From: Ferruginibacter sp.
GTDB taxonomy: Bacteria; Bacteroidota; Bacteroidia; Chitinophagales; Chitinophagaceae
Assembly (NCBI GenBank): GCA_030831945.1
Contig: JAURKC010000022.1
Coordinates: 163,904-227,903 of the forward strand
DNA: 64,000 nucleotides
Reading direction: 5' to 3'
Shown here: in pieces, positions 18,531 through 27,841 of the stretch
How the letters are laid out: each line of letters opens with the position of its first letter
How positions within the stretch are numbered: position 1 is the first letter of the stretch
Notes under the pieces: model-generated
Told to the model about the DNA's origin: nothing
Databases searched by the model: none
What the model saw: the letters and a program-made list of their open reading frames with translations, nothing else
Program-made: the position numbers and the translations under genes

Positions 18531-18723
18531 TAGCATTAATTTCTTTTTAAAATTCTCGTTCATACTGCTTCTTGCTGTAAGCAGTAGTATGCAAGATATT
18601 TAATACATCCAACCCAGGAATAGGTTTCCAGCAATTGACAAATAATAATTGTTCATAATCAATTATTATTTGAAGTGTAATTCTGTACAACCAGCACCCT
18701 GTATCAAACATGCAACAAAAAAA

Positions 18724-21033
18724 ATGAAAAAAATAAATCTACTATTTTGCTTACTTTTTTTATTTCAATCAATCAGTGCACAGAAGAATTCTCAGCAAGT
18801 TATGGATACCATCAGTAAAAGAATAGATTTAGATGAGGTGGTTGTTTCATCTAGCGGATTTATTGAAAGGAGAAGAAATATTGCGCAAAAAATAGAGGTG
18901 ATTTCTGCAAAAAAAATTGTGGAATCAAATTCACAAAATACAGGCGACCTTTTGATGAACACAGGTAAAATTTTTGTCCAAAAAAGTCAACAGGGAGGAA
19001 GTAGTCCTATAATAAGAGGATTTGAAGCAAGTAGAATTCTGATTGTAATCGATGGAGTAAGATTGAACAATGCCATTTTTCGTTCTGGGCATTTGCAAAA
19101 TATTATAACTAACGATCAAAATTCACTGCAACAGGTAGAAGTAATGTACGGGCCTTCTTCCACTATCTATGGAAGTGATGCGTTAGGAGGTACAATTCAT
19201 CTGATCACTAAATCACCTATATTATCCATCAACCAAAAAACCTTCTCAACTGGCACCGCTTTTACTCGATTCAACAGCGTAAATCAAGAGAAAACGATTC
19301 ATGCAGATGCAAGTTTGGGTGGCAAGAGATTTGCTTGGTTTCAGAGTTATAATTTTAGCGACTTTGGAGATTTGAAAATGGGACAACACTATCCCAAAAA
19401 CTACCCCAACTTTGGAAGAAGAAGTCAATATATCGGTCAACTGAATGGCATAGATTCGATCATGACAAATACAGATGATAGGGTACAAAAATTTTCTGGT
19501 TACAAACAATGGGATATTATTCAGAAATTACTATTTAAACAAAACGAGCATATTTCCCACAAACTAAATCTTCAATTATCCAATACGAATAATGTTCCGC
19601 GATACGATCGTTTGCAAGATGTGAAAAATTTCGGAACTCCAATTGGAACCACCTTACGATTTGCAGAATGGTACTACGGTCCCCAAAAAAGAGAAATGGG
19701 TGCCTATGAATTTAATTTATCAAAAATTAGTTTTTGGGATGAATTGAAAGTAAATATTAACTACCAATCCATCGAAGAAAGTAGACAAACAAGAGAATAC
19801 AGACAGCTAGATAGATTTGATAGTCAAGTTGAAAAGGTTAATGTATTTGGGACAACTATCAGTGGAAGAATAAAGGCTGGAAACAACGAATGGGTTTTTG
19901 GTGGAGACCTACAATTGAATGATGTAAAATCTACTGCCAGCAGAACTAATTTAACTACCGGAGTAATTAGTAAACTTAATTCTCGCTATCCTGACGGAAA
20001 AAACAGGATGAATAATTTCGGAGTCTATGCTCAGCATACTTATAAATTCAAAAATCAAAAACTAGTATTAAATGATGGCCTTCGTGTACAGTCGATCAAT
20101 CTACAAAGTAATGTATTAGATAATTCCTTTTTTCGTTTACCAGATACATCGGTAAAACAAAATAATGGAGCAATTACTGGAAATGTAGGGATTATTTACT
20201 CCCCTAAAAAAAGCACTATACTAAGTGCATCCATCTCGACTGCTTTTAGGGCTCCTAACATAGATGATTTATCAAAAATATTTGAATCAAGCACTATTGC
20301 AAGACAAGTAGTTATTCCTAATGCAAATTTAAAACCTGAGCACGCTTACAATTTAGACCTCACGCTCCATCAAATGATTGCTAAAAAAGTCAGTTTTGAG
20401 CTAACTGGTTTTTACACATTATTTAATCAGGCGATTATTAAAGCCCCCTTTACATTAAATGGACAGGATTCAATTACTTTCAATGGAGTGAAAAGTCAGG
20501 TTTTGGCTAGTCAGAATGTAAACCGAGCTAATTTATTTGGATTTTCATTAAGCGCAAATGCTGAAATATTTTCTGGATTTACAATTAATAGTAATCTAAG
20601 TTTAACTAAAGGATATTACAGAACGGATATTTCAACTAGCTCAAGTATTTATGAAAAACAATCCAATGGAACTTATTCTTTAGTAAAGAGAAATGTTACG
20701 AAAAAACCGCTTGACCATATTTCTCCAATGATGGGAAAAACGAGCTTCAGCTATCAGCACCAAAAAATTAGCACAGAACTCTATTTTTTATACAATGGCT
20801 GGAAATATTTAGATCAATACAATGCCGACGGTGAAGACAATGCGCAGTATGCTACAATCGATGGAATGCCCTCTTGGCTAACGATGAACTGGAAAGCAGC
20901 GATAAATTGCAGTAAAAACCTATTAGTTCAGGTAGGAATTGAGAATATTTTCGATAGAAACTACCGATATTTTGCATCTGGATTTTCAGCTGGAGGCAGA
21001 AATATTATCGTTGCCTTGAGGTTAAATTGGTAA
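18724..21033 (+). CDS. TonB-dependent outer-membrane receptor, haemin-receptor-like
   Basis: Outer-membrane gated barrel. From the ATG at 18724 it has 769 residues and a signal peptide ending ISAQKN; the frame extends upstream to a TTG, but those 25 residues are not a signal. The plug domain (about 50-180) includes GGSSPIIRGFEASRILIVIDG (first residues quoted), the FRSGHLQN motif typical of haemin/TonB receptors, and YGSDALGGTIH. The barrel ends in the aromatic IVALRLNW. No N-terminal carboxypeptidase-like domain is present, so it is not SusC-like. The CxxCH haem protein two genes upstream favours haem or a metal as substrate, but this is not proven. Confidence 0.9.
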   Translation: MKKINLLFCLLFLFQSISAQKNSQQVMDTISKRIDLDEVVVSSSGFIERRRNIAQKIEVISAKKIVESNSQNTGDLLMNTGKIFVQKSQQGGSSPIIRGFEASRILIVIDGVRLNNAIFRSGHLQNIITNDQNSLQQVEVMYGPSSTIYGSDALGGTIHLITKSPILSINQKTFSTGTAFTRFNSVNQEKTIHADASLGGKRFAWFQSYNFSDFGDLKMGQHYPKNYPNFGRRSQYIGQLNGIDSIMTNTDDRVQKFSGYKQWDIIQKLLFKQNEHISHKLNLQLSNTNNVPRYDRLQDVKNFGTPIGTTLRFAEWYYGPQKREMGAYEFNLSKISFWDELKVNINYQSIEESRQTREYRQLDRFDSQVEKVNVFGTTISGRIKAGNNEWVFGGDLQLNDVKSTASRTNLTTGVISKLNSRYPDGKNRMNNFGVYAQHTYKFKNQKLVLNDGLRVQSINLQSNVLDNSFFRLPDTSVKQNNGAITGNVGIIYSPKKSTILSASISTAFRAPNIDDLSKIFESSTIARQVVIPNANLKPEHAYNLDLTLHQMIAKKVSFELTGFYTLFNQAIIKAPFTLNGQDSITFNGVKSQVLASQNVNRANLFGFSLSANAEIFSGFTINSNLSLTKGYYRTDISTSSSIYEKQSNGTYSLVKRNVTKKPLDHISPMMGKTSFSYQHQKISTELYFLYNGWKYLDQYNADGEDNAQYATIDGMPSWLTMNWKAAINCSKNLLVQVGIENIFDRNYRYFASGFSAGGRNIIVALRLNW

Positions 21034-21053
21034 GAAATTAACCGATTTTATCT

Positions 21054-21087
21054 AAAAACGGCCAAATTTTAAAATTTGGCCGTTTTT
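21054..21087 (+). terminator. Rho-independent terminator of the TonB receptor gene
   Basis: A perfect 34-nt palindrome: AAAAACGGCCAAATTTT followed directly by its reverse complement, ending in TTTTTG. It starts 21 bp after the receptor stop codon. Because both ends are A/T runs it could stop transcription from either side. Confidence 0.85.
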
Positions 21088-21144
21088 GTGATGCAGCAAT
21101 TTTGAAGAATTTTTTGCCTATATTTATAGTGTAAAAGTACAATT

Positions 21145-21729
21145 ATGACTGAAGAGCTTATTTTGGCTGGATGTCTTACTAATAATGCCGCTGCACAAGA
21201 GGCGCTCTATGCGCGTTTTAGTCCTCGAATGTTGGGGGTATGCTACCGTTTTGCAAAAAACAGGGAAGATGCGGAGGATATGTTGCAAGAGAGCTTTATT
21301 AAAATATTTTCACAAATACAGCAATACAGAAATGAAGGTGTATTGGAAGGTTGGGTCAGAAGAATAGTGGTTCACACTTGTATTAATATACTTAAAAGGA
21401 ATAAAAAATTTTCGGATAGTATTGATATCAGTTTTGCTAGTGGAATTGGAACCAAAGAAGAAACCATTCCATCCATTATGCAGGCAAAAGAAGTGGTAGA
21501 ATGTATTAGATTATTGCCCATTGGTTATAGAACGGTCTTAAATCTTTATGCAATAGAAGGCTACTCTCACAGAGAAATTGGAGAAATGCTAGATATTGAA
21601 GAAAGTACCAGCCGCTCTCAATACACTAGAGCAAAATCAATGTTAGAAGGTGTGTTAGTTAAAAAGAAAATTATTAGTGACCCTAGTGTTAAAAAAACTT
21701 TCTTTGGCAGTTCAAAAGTGGCAAAATAA
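21145..21729 (+). CDS. ECF-type RNA polymerase sigma factor
   Basis: A 194-residue sigma-70 family protein of the extracytoplasmic-function type. Region 2 (about 25-95) contains YRFAKNREDAEDMLQESFIK, which binds the -10 element. Region 4 (about 125-185) contains LPIGYRTVLNLYAIEGYSHREI and an EESTSRSQ recognition helix. Regions 1 and 3 are absent, as expected. The next gene, 45 bp downstream, encodes a membrane-anchored beta-barrel protein with a short cytoplasmic N-terminus, a likely regulator of this sigma factor. Confidence 0.93.
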   Translation: MTEELILAGCLTNNAAAQEALYARFSPRMLGVCYRFAKNREDAEDMLQESFIKIFSQIQQYRNEGVLEGWVRRIVVHTCINILKRNKKFSDSIDISFASGIGTKEETIPSIMQAKEVVECIRLLPIGYRTVLNLYAIEGYSHREIGEMLDIEESTSRSQYTRAKSMLEGVLVKKKIISDPSVKKTFFGSSKVAK

Positions 21730-21774
21730 AGTTATACGAAACAAACTAAAGAATTATTAGAACGCTTGTGACCA

Positions 21775-23364
21775 ATGGATAGAAAATTTTATACTGACGA
21801 TTTCGAACGATTGATAAAGGAGATGTCAGACGAGTTTAGGATGTACCCTTCCAAAAGAATATGGAATAGTATTTATAATAATATACACCCTCAACGTAAA
21901 TGGCCTTCGATTGGTATGTCGATTTCCTTAATTTTTACTTTGATTTTAGTTGGTCATCTAAACACGTCAAACCCCGTTTTAGTTTCCCAATTGGCCAGTA
22001 AGCAGTTAGCCTATCAAAATGCACCTTTTAATCTAGCTAATGCAATAGCCTATTCATCAAAATTTCCAGATCATTCTATAGGGTATAATCAAACCAACAT
22101 TTCACCTCTTAATGATTTAGAATCAGCCGCTATAGTTAATCAAGACAAGTTGAATAACAATCAATCAGGCCCTTACCATCAAAACATTACTTCAAATAAA
22201 AAGGCCTCTTCAAAAGTTATTGATAATAATACTTTAGCTAATCATGAAGCAATCGCTCAAATACAATCTCTATCTAAGAAGGGTAATCAAAATTTAAATA
22301 AATCAATTCAATCTTTAAGCAACTCTACTAAGCATTCAGTTGAATTAATTGCAGAAAACAGTTCATCTGAAATAGCATTAGAACCAAGTTCTTCAATTGC
22401 TACTTCTCAAAAATCTAATATCAGCGATTTAATGAACTCCATTTCAGAAAATGAAATCAGCCGCAAGGAATTAACCAGTAACTTTTCGGAGGCTCTACAG
22501 AATAAAATAACTAGTTTAATCCAAAAAAGACTATCTAAAAATAACCAAGCATTGATTTCAATGAAAGACAAGGAATGGGTTGAAAACATTGCTGTAAAGA
22601 ATAAGAAAGTTGCAAAGAAATGGGCTGGTAAAATTACCTCCATGGCTTATTTCACCCCTTCGATTGTTTACCGATCACTCACTAATAACCCTGATTTTTT
22701 TATTAATAACTCCAGCAGTTCGCCGGTTTCACTCAGTACTGCTAATCAGGCATTGAAAGAAAATTTAAATCAACTACCTGCTATAGGTCTAGAAATAGGG
22801 GCTGGATTGCAATATTCAATTTTAAAAAATCTTAGTATCAAAGGTGGAGTTCAATTAAATTACACACGTTATTCAACCAATGCTTTTGCGAATTCCCATC
22901 CTTTTTCTACAGCCATTACGCTCCATGATTTTGTATCTAACACTAATTACGAAATATATAAAACATCGCCCTTCTCTAATAAAGCAGGACTTGAAGCAAC
23001 CAGACTCCACAACGAAACTTTTCAATTTTCGTTACCAGTTGGAGCTAATTTGAAATTAGCTGGCAATGAAAAATTACAATGGAATATAGGAGCGGCCATT
23101 CAACCTACCTTTGTAGTAGGAGGAAAAAATTATCTGATATCGTCTGACTATCGAAACTTTGTTAATGAGCCCTCTCTGTTTCGCAGATGGAATCTAAATG
23201 CAGGATTCGAAACCTTCATTACCTTCAAATCTAAAGGACTTAGTTGGCAGATTGGTCCTCAATTCAGAACACAGCTATTATCTACCAACAGTAAGCAATA
23301 TGTAATAGAAGAAAAATTGCTTAACTATGGATTAAAGGTGGGTGTTTCTAAAATTATTAGATAA
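21775..23364 (+). CDS. Inner-membrane-anchored protein with C-terminal outer-membrane-type beta-barrel
   Basis: A 529-residue protein with an unusual layout. Residues 1-45 are hydrophilic and contain DEFRMYPSKRIWNSIYNNIHP, with no signal peptide. Residues 46-62 form one transmembrane helix. Residues 63 to about 290 are a low-complexity, Ser/Asn/Gln-rich stretch, and from about 300 alternating beta strands resemble the OMP_b-brl_2/PorT-like barrel fold. It follows an ECF sigma gene by 45 bp, so the cytoplasmic head may act as the anti-sigma part and the rest as a trans-envelope sensor. That role is inference. I know similar heads in other Chitinophagaceae proteins but no experimental work. Confidence 0.65.
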   Translation: MDRKFYTDDFERLIKEMSDEFRMYPSKRIWNSIYNNIHPQRKWPSIGMSISLIFTLILVGHLNTSNPVLVSQLASKQLAYQNAPFNLANAIAYSSKFPDHSIGYNQTNISPLNDLESAAIVNQDKLNNNQSGPYHQNITSNKKASSKVIDNNTLANHEAIAQIQSLSKKGNQNLNKSIQSLSNSTKHSVELIAENSSSEIALEPSSSIATSQKSNISDLMNSISENEISRKELTSNFSEALQNKITSLIQKRLSKNNQALISMKDKEWVENIAVKNKKVAKKWAGKITSMAYFTPSIVYRSLTNNPDFFINNSSSSPVSLSTANQALKENLNQLPAIGLEIGAGLQYSILKNLSIKGGVQLNYTRYSTNAFANSHPFSTAITLHDFVSNTNYEIYKTSPFSNKAGLEATRLHNETFQFSLPVGANLKLAGNEKLQWNIGAAIQPTFVVGGKNYLISSDYRNFVNEPSLFRRWNLNAGFETFITFKSKGLSWQIGPQFRTQLLSTNSKQYVIEEKLLNYGLKVGVSKIIR

Positions 23365-23410
23365 TAATTTTTTTAGAAGTGAGCCTTTGATTGAAACCTA
23401 CTTCAGCCCA

Positions 23411-23440
23411 TTGTTTCCTATTGCTTTCTGTGTATTTTTG
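23411..23440 (+). promoter_or_regulatory. Bacteroidota promoter (TTG-N19-TATTTTTG)
   Basis: TTG at 23411-23413 is followed after 19 bp by TATTTTTG at 23433-23440, an exact match to the -33/-7 consensus of Bacteroidota. It lies about 83 bp before the ATG of the lipoprotein gene at 23524. Confidence 0.55.
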
Positions 23441-23523
23441 TGTCATTCCCCAAGTCTAAAAACAATTACCCATTCAACTGATAGGTAAACGCTCATTCTT
23501 GGTCAAATTAAATTAAATACACA

Positions 23524-24108
23524 ATGAATAAATATATTATTATAGCAGTTTGTCTTTTTATTTTAAATGGATGTTTCAACAACTCTGATAAAATGAATGC
23601 TACTGAAAAGAAGACAACAGTCGACTCTTTTTTTCCAGTCACTTCGTATTTAAAGGGACAAATTATTATCCTTGATTCTCTGCCAATCACTCCGCTGCAA
23701 ATCACCACGATAAATGGCAAATCAGATTCTGTTTGGATTCCAAAAAATGACATGAAAAAACTGCTTGATCCCTTTTTGTCTGCTACAATAAATGAAACAA
23801 ATTTGGTTGAATTTTTTACTGAAACAAAATTCAATGACCAAACACTCAATGCCATTACCTTTACTTATGACCCTTCTAGGATAATTCCCGACTCTATTTC
23901 TCTTCGACACTGGGATATATACATTAACCCTGAAACAGGAATAGTAGAAAAAGTTTACATTGTAAAAAATAGTAAAGAAGGTAAAAACAATTTCACTCAG
24001 CAACTTACTTGGAAATCTAATGAAATGGCAAAGATTACGACTATATTGAATAAAGAGGATGGAAATAAAGAACTTTTAAAAGAGGTAGTGTATACCTGGA
24101 AATTTTAA
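23524..24108 (+). CDS. Lipoprotein, function unknown
   Basis: A 194-residue predicted lipoprotein with lipobox LNGC (cysteine about 17). The mature protein is beta-rich, with FFPVTSYLKGQI near 37-48, DSLPITPLQI, WIPKNDM, FTYDPS and a C-terminal VYTWKF. Repeated strand-turn elements suggest a lipocalin-like or similar sandwich fold. I do not recognise a named family; comparable lipoproteins occur in other Chitinophagaceae. It stands alone between the beta-barrel protein gene and uvrC with its own good promoter. Confidence 0.7.
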   Translation: MNKYIIIAVCLFILNGCFNNSDKMNATEKKTTVDSFFPVTSYLKGQIIILDSLPITPLQITTINGKSDSVWIPKNDMKKLLDPFLSATINETNLVEFFTETKFNDQTLNAITFTYDPSRIIPDSISLRHWDIYINPETGIVEKVYIVKNSKEGKNNFTQQLTWKSNEMAKITTILNKEDGNKELLKEVVYTWKF

Positions 24109-24195
24109 TAAAAAAAATTGTAAGAAAAGCTATTCAAAATATTGGAGAGTAATTCACCTTAGATTAGATAATATTTAAGCATCACTAGGTAATAA

Positions 24196-26010
24196 ATGAC
24201 GCAAGAGGAATTTACAACTATATCAAATACTATTCCAGTAGAACCCGGGATTTATAAATATTATGATGCGGCGGGTGATTTATTGTATGTAGGAAAAGCA
24301 AAAAATTTACGTAAACGGGTTAGCTCCTATTTCTCAAATACCTTTACCAATTACAAAACACATGAACTAGTAGGGCGAATTGCTACCATAGAATTTACTA
24401 TTGTAAATAGTGAGCAAGATGCATTTTTATTAGAAAACTCACTAATCAAAAACTTTCAGCCACTATTTAATATTAACCTAAAGGATGATAAAACTTATCC
24501 TTACATCGTTATTAAAAACGAAGCATTTCCAAGAGTATTTTTTACGAGAAAAAAAATTAATGATGGCTCTCAATATCTTGGTCCTTTTACCTCTGTTGGA
24601 AAAGTAAGCGAGCTGCTTGAATTTATCAAACAAAATATCCCTCTTCGCACTTGTAAACTTGCCTTATCACCTGCCAATATTGAAAAAAAGAAATTCAAAG
24701 TTTGTTTAGAATACCATCTAGGTAATTGCAAAGGACCCTGCGAAGGGCTTCAAACGCTTACTGATTACAATGAAGGGGTTGATTCAATTAAAAGTTTATT
24801 AAAAGGAAATCTCACACCAGTCATTCAACATTTCAAATTAGCAATGTCAAATCACATTCAGCTGCTTGAATTTGAAAAGGCGGAGGTCATCAAAAAAAAA
24901 TTAGTGCATCTTCAAAATTATAAGGCAAAATCTACCATCGTCAATGAGCGGACTGGCACAGTTGATGTATTCAGTATTTTAGAAGAAGGAGACACTGCTT
25001 ATGTAAATTATTTGGCAGTTAGTAATGGGAGTATAGTACTTACCAAGACGATTACACTAAATAAAAAATTAGATGAACCCGCAGCTGAGGTCTTAAGTTT
25101 TGCTATAGCTCAATTAAGGGCAACTTTCAATAGCGAAGCAAAAGAAATTATTGTGCCATTTGCTGTAGAATATCCAGCAAATGATATTATTCAATCTATA
25201 CCCCAAGCAGGAGATAAAAAAAAGCTGCTAGAACTTTCTGAAAAAAATGTAAATTATTTTAAAGAGGAACTAAAAAAGAATAAGATGCTTTTGTTGGAAA
25301 ATAAAACAGCTGAGCAGATAATGGAGGTATTACAACAATTACAAATTGATCTGCAGCTCTCGGCCATCCCAACACACATTGAATGCTTTGATAATTCTAA
25401 TTTTCAAGGAAGCTTCCCCGTATCTGCAATGGTATGTTTTAAGAACGGATTACCAAGCAAAAATGATTACCGTCGATTTAATGTAAAAACTGTGACTGGA
25501 ATAAATGATTTTGCCACGATGTCTGAGGTCGTTTATAGACGATATAAAAGAATAGAAGAAGAGCAACAACCCTTTCCGCAGTTAGTAATTATTGATGGTG
25601 GAAAGGGCCAACTCAGTGCCGCTATGGAAAGTATCAAAAAACTAAATTTAGAGGGTAAAACCACCTTAGTTGGTTTGGCAAAGAATGAAGAAGAGCTATT
25701 TTTTTATGGAGATCAGCAATCCATCAAATTACCTTGGGGAAGTGAAAGCCTTAAATTAATTAGAAGAATAAGAGATGAGGTTCATCGCTATGGAATTACT
25801 TTTCACCGCAATCTGCGCAGTAAAGGATCGCTTACCAATGAGCTAGAACAAATAGAAGGAGTAGGTAAAGCAACCATCGAAGTGCTTTTAAAGAAATTTA
25901 AATCAGTAAAAAAAGTGAAGGCGGCGAGTTCTGAAGAACTTATTGCAGTTGTTGGATTAGCCAAAGCTAGCCTGATAACAAAATTTGTTGAGCAGCAACT
26001 CAATAAATAA
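24196..26010 (+). CDS. uvrC: Excinuclease ABC subunit C
   Basis: Nucleotide-excision-repair endonuclease that cuts on both sides of a lesion with UvrA and UvrB. The N-terminal GIY-YIG nuclease (about 14-95) has GIYKYY and LLYVGKAKNLRKRVSSYF. A cysteine cluster (CKL...CLEYHLGNCKGPC) near 150-180 can hold an Fe-S cluster, as reported for UvrC. The UVR motif at about 205-240 is followed by the RNase H-like second nuclease (ECFDNSN, IDGGKGQL) and a C-terminal helix-hairpin-helix (IEGVGKATIEVLLKKF). The length of 604 is standard. Confidence 0.97.
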   Translation: MTQEEFTTISNTIPVEPGIYKYYDAAGDLLYVGKAKNLRKRVSSYFSNTFTNYKTHELVGRIATIEFTIVNSEQDAFLLENSLIKNFQPLFNINLKDDKTYPYIVIKNEAFPRVFFTRKKINDGSQYLGPFTSVGKVSELLEFIKQNIPLRTCKLALSPANIEKKKFKVCLEYHLGNCKGPCEGLQTLTDYNEGVDSIKSLLKGNLTPVIQHFKLAMSNHIQLLEFEKAEVIKKKLVHLQNYKAKSTIVNERTGTVDVFSILEEGDTAYVNYLAVSNGSIVLTKTITLNKKLDEPAAEVLSFAIAQLRATFNSEAKEIIVPFAVEYPANDIIQSIPQAGDKKKLLELSEKNVNYFKEELKKNKMLLLENKTAEQIMEVLQQLQIDLQLSAIPTHIECFDNSNFQGSFPVSAMVCFKNGLPSKNDYRRFNVKTVTGINDFATMSEVVYRRYKRIEEEQQPFPQLVIIDGGKGQLSAAMESIKKLNLEGKTTLVGLAKNEEELFFYGDQQSIKLPWGSESLKLIRRIRDEVHRYGITFHRNLRSKGSLTNELEQIEGVGKATIEVLLKKFKSVKKVKAASSEELIAVVGLAKASLITKFVEQQLNK

Positions 26011-26047
26011 AAACTTACAAGAAAGCGATTAGGAATAAAAAAGGGTT

Positions 26048-26082
26048 AAAAAAAAGAGGGGCCTGGATAAAAATCCAACCCC
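26048..26082. terminator. Strong hairpin between uvrC and greA
   Basis: GGGG-cc-TGGAT-aaaa-ATCCA-a-CCCC folds into a 9-bp stem with one internal loop. A run of eight A lies on the left, giving a T8 tail on the - strand, while the + strand side has only GTTTAAAA. It may stop leftward transcription or both directions. The 134 bp between it and the greA terminator contain no gene I can support. Confidence 0.5.
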
Positions 26083-26216
26083 GTTTAAAATCCAATATCC
26101 TATGAAAAACTTCTACGAATGTAAGTGCTATTTTGCAACCTACCTATACCCCAAAGCGTTAATTCTTTTTTAAAAATCCTTATCGGTCAATAGGAATATT
26201 TTATCCAAAAAGGCAT

Positions 26217-26242
26217 AAAAAAGCCATTCAGTACTGAATGGC
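26217..26242 (-). terminator. Rho-independent terminator of greA
   Basis: On the - strand GCCATTCAGT is followed by its reverse complement ACTGAATGGC (a perfect 20-nt palindrome) and then TTTTTT. It lies 27 bp behind the greA stop codon. Confidence 0.85.
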
Positions 26243-26269
26243 AATTCAATCAAATAAGTTTATTTTATA

Positions 26270-26752
26270 TTATAAGGAAATATCTTCCACTTGAAATTTC
26301 AATACTCCCGCTGGCACCTTTACTTCGGTAACATCACCTATCACTTTTCCTAATAGCCCTTTGCCAATGGGGGAAGTAACCGATATTTTACCCAACTTCA
26401 AATCTGCTTCCTTTTCAGAAACAATCTGATAAGTAGATTTCTTTTTTGTGCCTAAATTGGTTACCGTTACCCTCGTTAATATGGATACTTTAGACGTATC
26501 TATATTTGTTTCATCTAAAATTCTTGCGGTTGCAATTACTCCTTCCAAGTATTTAATTTTGGCTTCTAACATTCCTTGAGCTTCTTTAGCGGCATCATAT
26601 TCTGCATTTTCCTTTAAATCTCCTTTTTCTCTGGCTTCTGCTATCGCCCTGCTCGCTGCTGGACGTTCCACACTTTTTAATTGATGTAACTCAGCCCTCA
26701 TTTGCTCAAATGTTTCTTTTTTTACATAATTCGTATCACCCATAACACTCAT
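26270..26752 (-). CDS. greA: Transcription elongation factor GreA
   Basis: Binds the secondary channel of RNA polymerase and stimulates cleavage of backtracked transcripts. The N-terminal coiled coil (about 10-80) includes the tip acidic pair in KENAEYDAAKEAQ. The C-terminal FKBP-like domain contains SPIGKGLLGK and the terminal strand VLKFQVEDI. It has 160 residues from the ATG at 26752; an internal ATG at 26743 (MGDTNY) is equally plausible. It is separated from the upstream dehydrogenase gene by a terminator. Confidence 0.96.
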   Translation of the reverse strand: MSVMGDTNYVKKETFEQMRAELHQLKSVERPAASRAIAEAREKGDLKENAEYDAAKEAQGMLEAKIKYLEGVIATARILDETNIDTSKVSILTRVTVTNLGTKKKSTYQIVSEKEADLKLGKISVTSPIGKGLLGKVIGDVTEVKVPAGVLKFQVEDISL

Positions 26753-26768
26753 TTTTTAAGGTAAAGAG

Positions 26769-26810
26769 AAAAAAAATACAACGCCTCAGGAATTTGCCTA
26801 AGGCGTTGTA
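26769..26810 (-). terminator. Rho-independent terminator of the D-2-hydroxyacid dehydrogenase gene
   Basis: A 14-bp stem with one mismatch (TACAACGCCTTAGG / CCTGAGGCGTTGTA on the - strand) and a 6-nt loop, followed by eight T on the - strand. It ends 16 bp before the greA start, so greA must have its promoter in or after this hairpin. Confidence 0.85.
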
Positions 26811-26834
26811 CATACCGCAAATATAAACAAAAAA

Positions 26835-27770
26835 TTAAATACCCAATTTTTGAAGGATTACCTGGCTCATTTTATAGAAGGCTTCATGGCTATACCCTGC
26901 AATATGGGGGGTAAGGAGCACATTTGGCTGAGAAATTAAAAAATCTAGTTGCGCACGTTGTAGACTATTTAAGTCGCTTAGTTTTTCATTCTCTAAAACA
27001 TCCAGACCTGCCCCTAAAATAATTCCCTTCTGCAAGGCGTTTATCAAAGCTGCCGTGTCGGTAACAGCTCCTCTACAAAGGTTTAAAAAAACAGGTCTTT
27101 TTTTCAAAGAATTAAAGAATGCTTCATTAGCCATAAATTTTGTTTCCGCCGTTAAGGGAACATGAAAACTAATGATATCAGCATAGCGGCAGACCTGGTC
27201 AAAATTGGCTTCTTTCACATATCCATTAGCAAAATCGAATTTATATTTATCGCAAGCCAACACCGTAACATCAAAGCCAGCAAGCAATTTAGCAAATGCA
27301 CTTCCTGTATTTCCAAAACCAATAATTCCCACTGTTTTTCCAGTCAACTCAATCCCACGATTGGCATCCCTAATCCATTTTCCTTGTTTAATTTCATCAA
27401 AACTAGAGCTAATATGATTCAATAAATTAAGTGTCATGGCAAGGGTATGTTCACCCACCGCATTGCGATTACCTTCTGGACTGCTTTCACATTGAATACC
27501 TTTGGACTTTGCATAGTCTACATCTATTAGCTCCATCCCACTTCCCAAACGTCCAATCCATTTTAAAACAATTGCCTTATCAATTAACTGCTGGTCAACT
27601 TTTAATCGGGTGGTCACAATCAATCCATGAGCAGTGTCAATACAATTCATTAGCTCCAAATAGGTAATCTGAGGAAGGTACAATACTTCAAAACCCTTTT
27701 GTTGCAAAGTGTCTGTCAATACATGATGTACCTCAGCGGTTATGATTACCAATGGTTTTTTTACACTCAT
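26835..27770 (-). CDS. D-2-hydroxyacid dehydrogenase (phosphoglycerate-dehydrogenase-like)
   Basis: NAD-dependent D-isomer-specific 2-hydroxyacid dehydrogenase, 311 residues. The Rossmann fingerprint is [14 protein letters not shown] (about 148-161). The catalytic Arg, Glu and His lie in NLCRGAV, VLENEKL and TPHIAGYS. The C-terminal ACT regulatory domain of classical SerA is missing, so this is the short type, and the substrate could be 3-phosphoglycerate, glyoxylate/hydroxypyruvate or another 2-keto acid. A terminator follows; RidA is encoded 71 bp upstream on the same strand. Confidence 0.9.
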   Translation of the reverse strand: MSVKKPLVIITAEVHHVLTDTLQQKGFEVLYLPQITYLELMNCIDTAHGLIVTTRLKVDQQLIDKAIVLKWIGRLGSGMELIDVDYAKSKGIQCESSPEGNRNAVGEHTLAMTLNLLNHISSSFDEIKQGKWIRDANRGIELTGKTVGIIGFGNTGSAFAKLLAGFDVTVLACDKYKFDFANGYVKEANFDQVCRYADIISFHVPLTAETKFMANEAFFNSLKKRPVFLNLCRGAVTDTAALINALQKGIILGAGLDVLENEKLSDLNSLQRAQLDFLISQPNVLLTPHIAGYSHEAFYKMSQVILQKLGI

Positions 27771-27841
27771 ATCTAAAGATTCAGTTACTAGTACTTTATC
27801 AAAGAATCAATTATAAGCTAACAGATTTTATTAAATAAATA

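Noticed and set aside
18531..18723. Cobalamin or other riboswitch before the TonB receptor
   Set aside because: Only a 7-bp hairpin near 18567-18588 is seen; no B12-box-like conserved sequence or terminator-antiterminator pair could be made out.
18649..18723. Extended N-terminus of the TonB receptor from a TTG
   Set aside because: The extra 25 residues are not signal-like and the ATG at 18724 gives a clean signal peptide.
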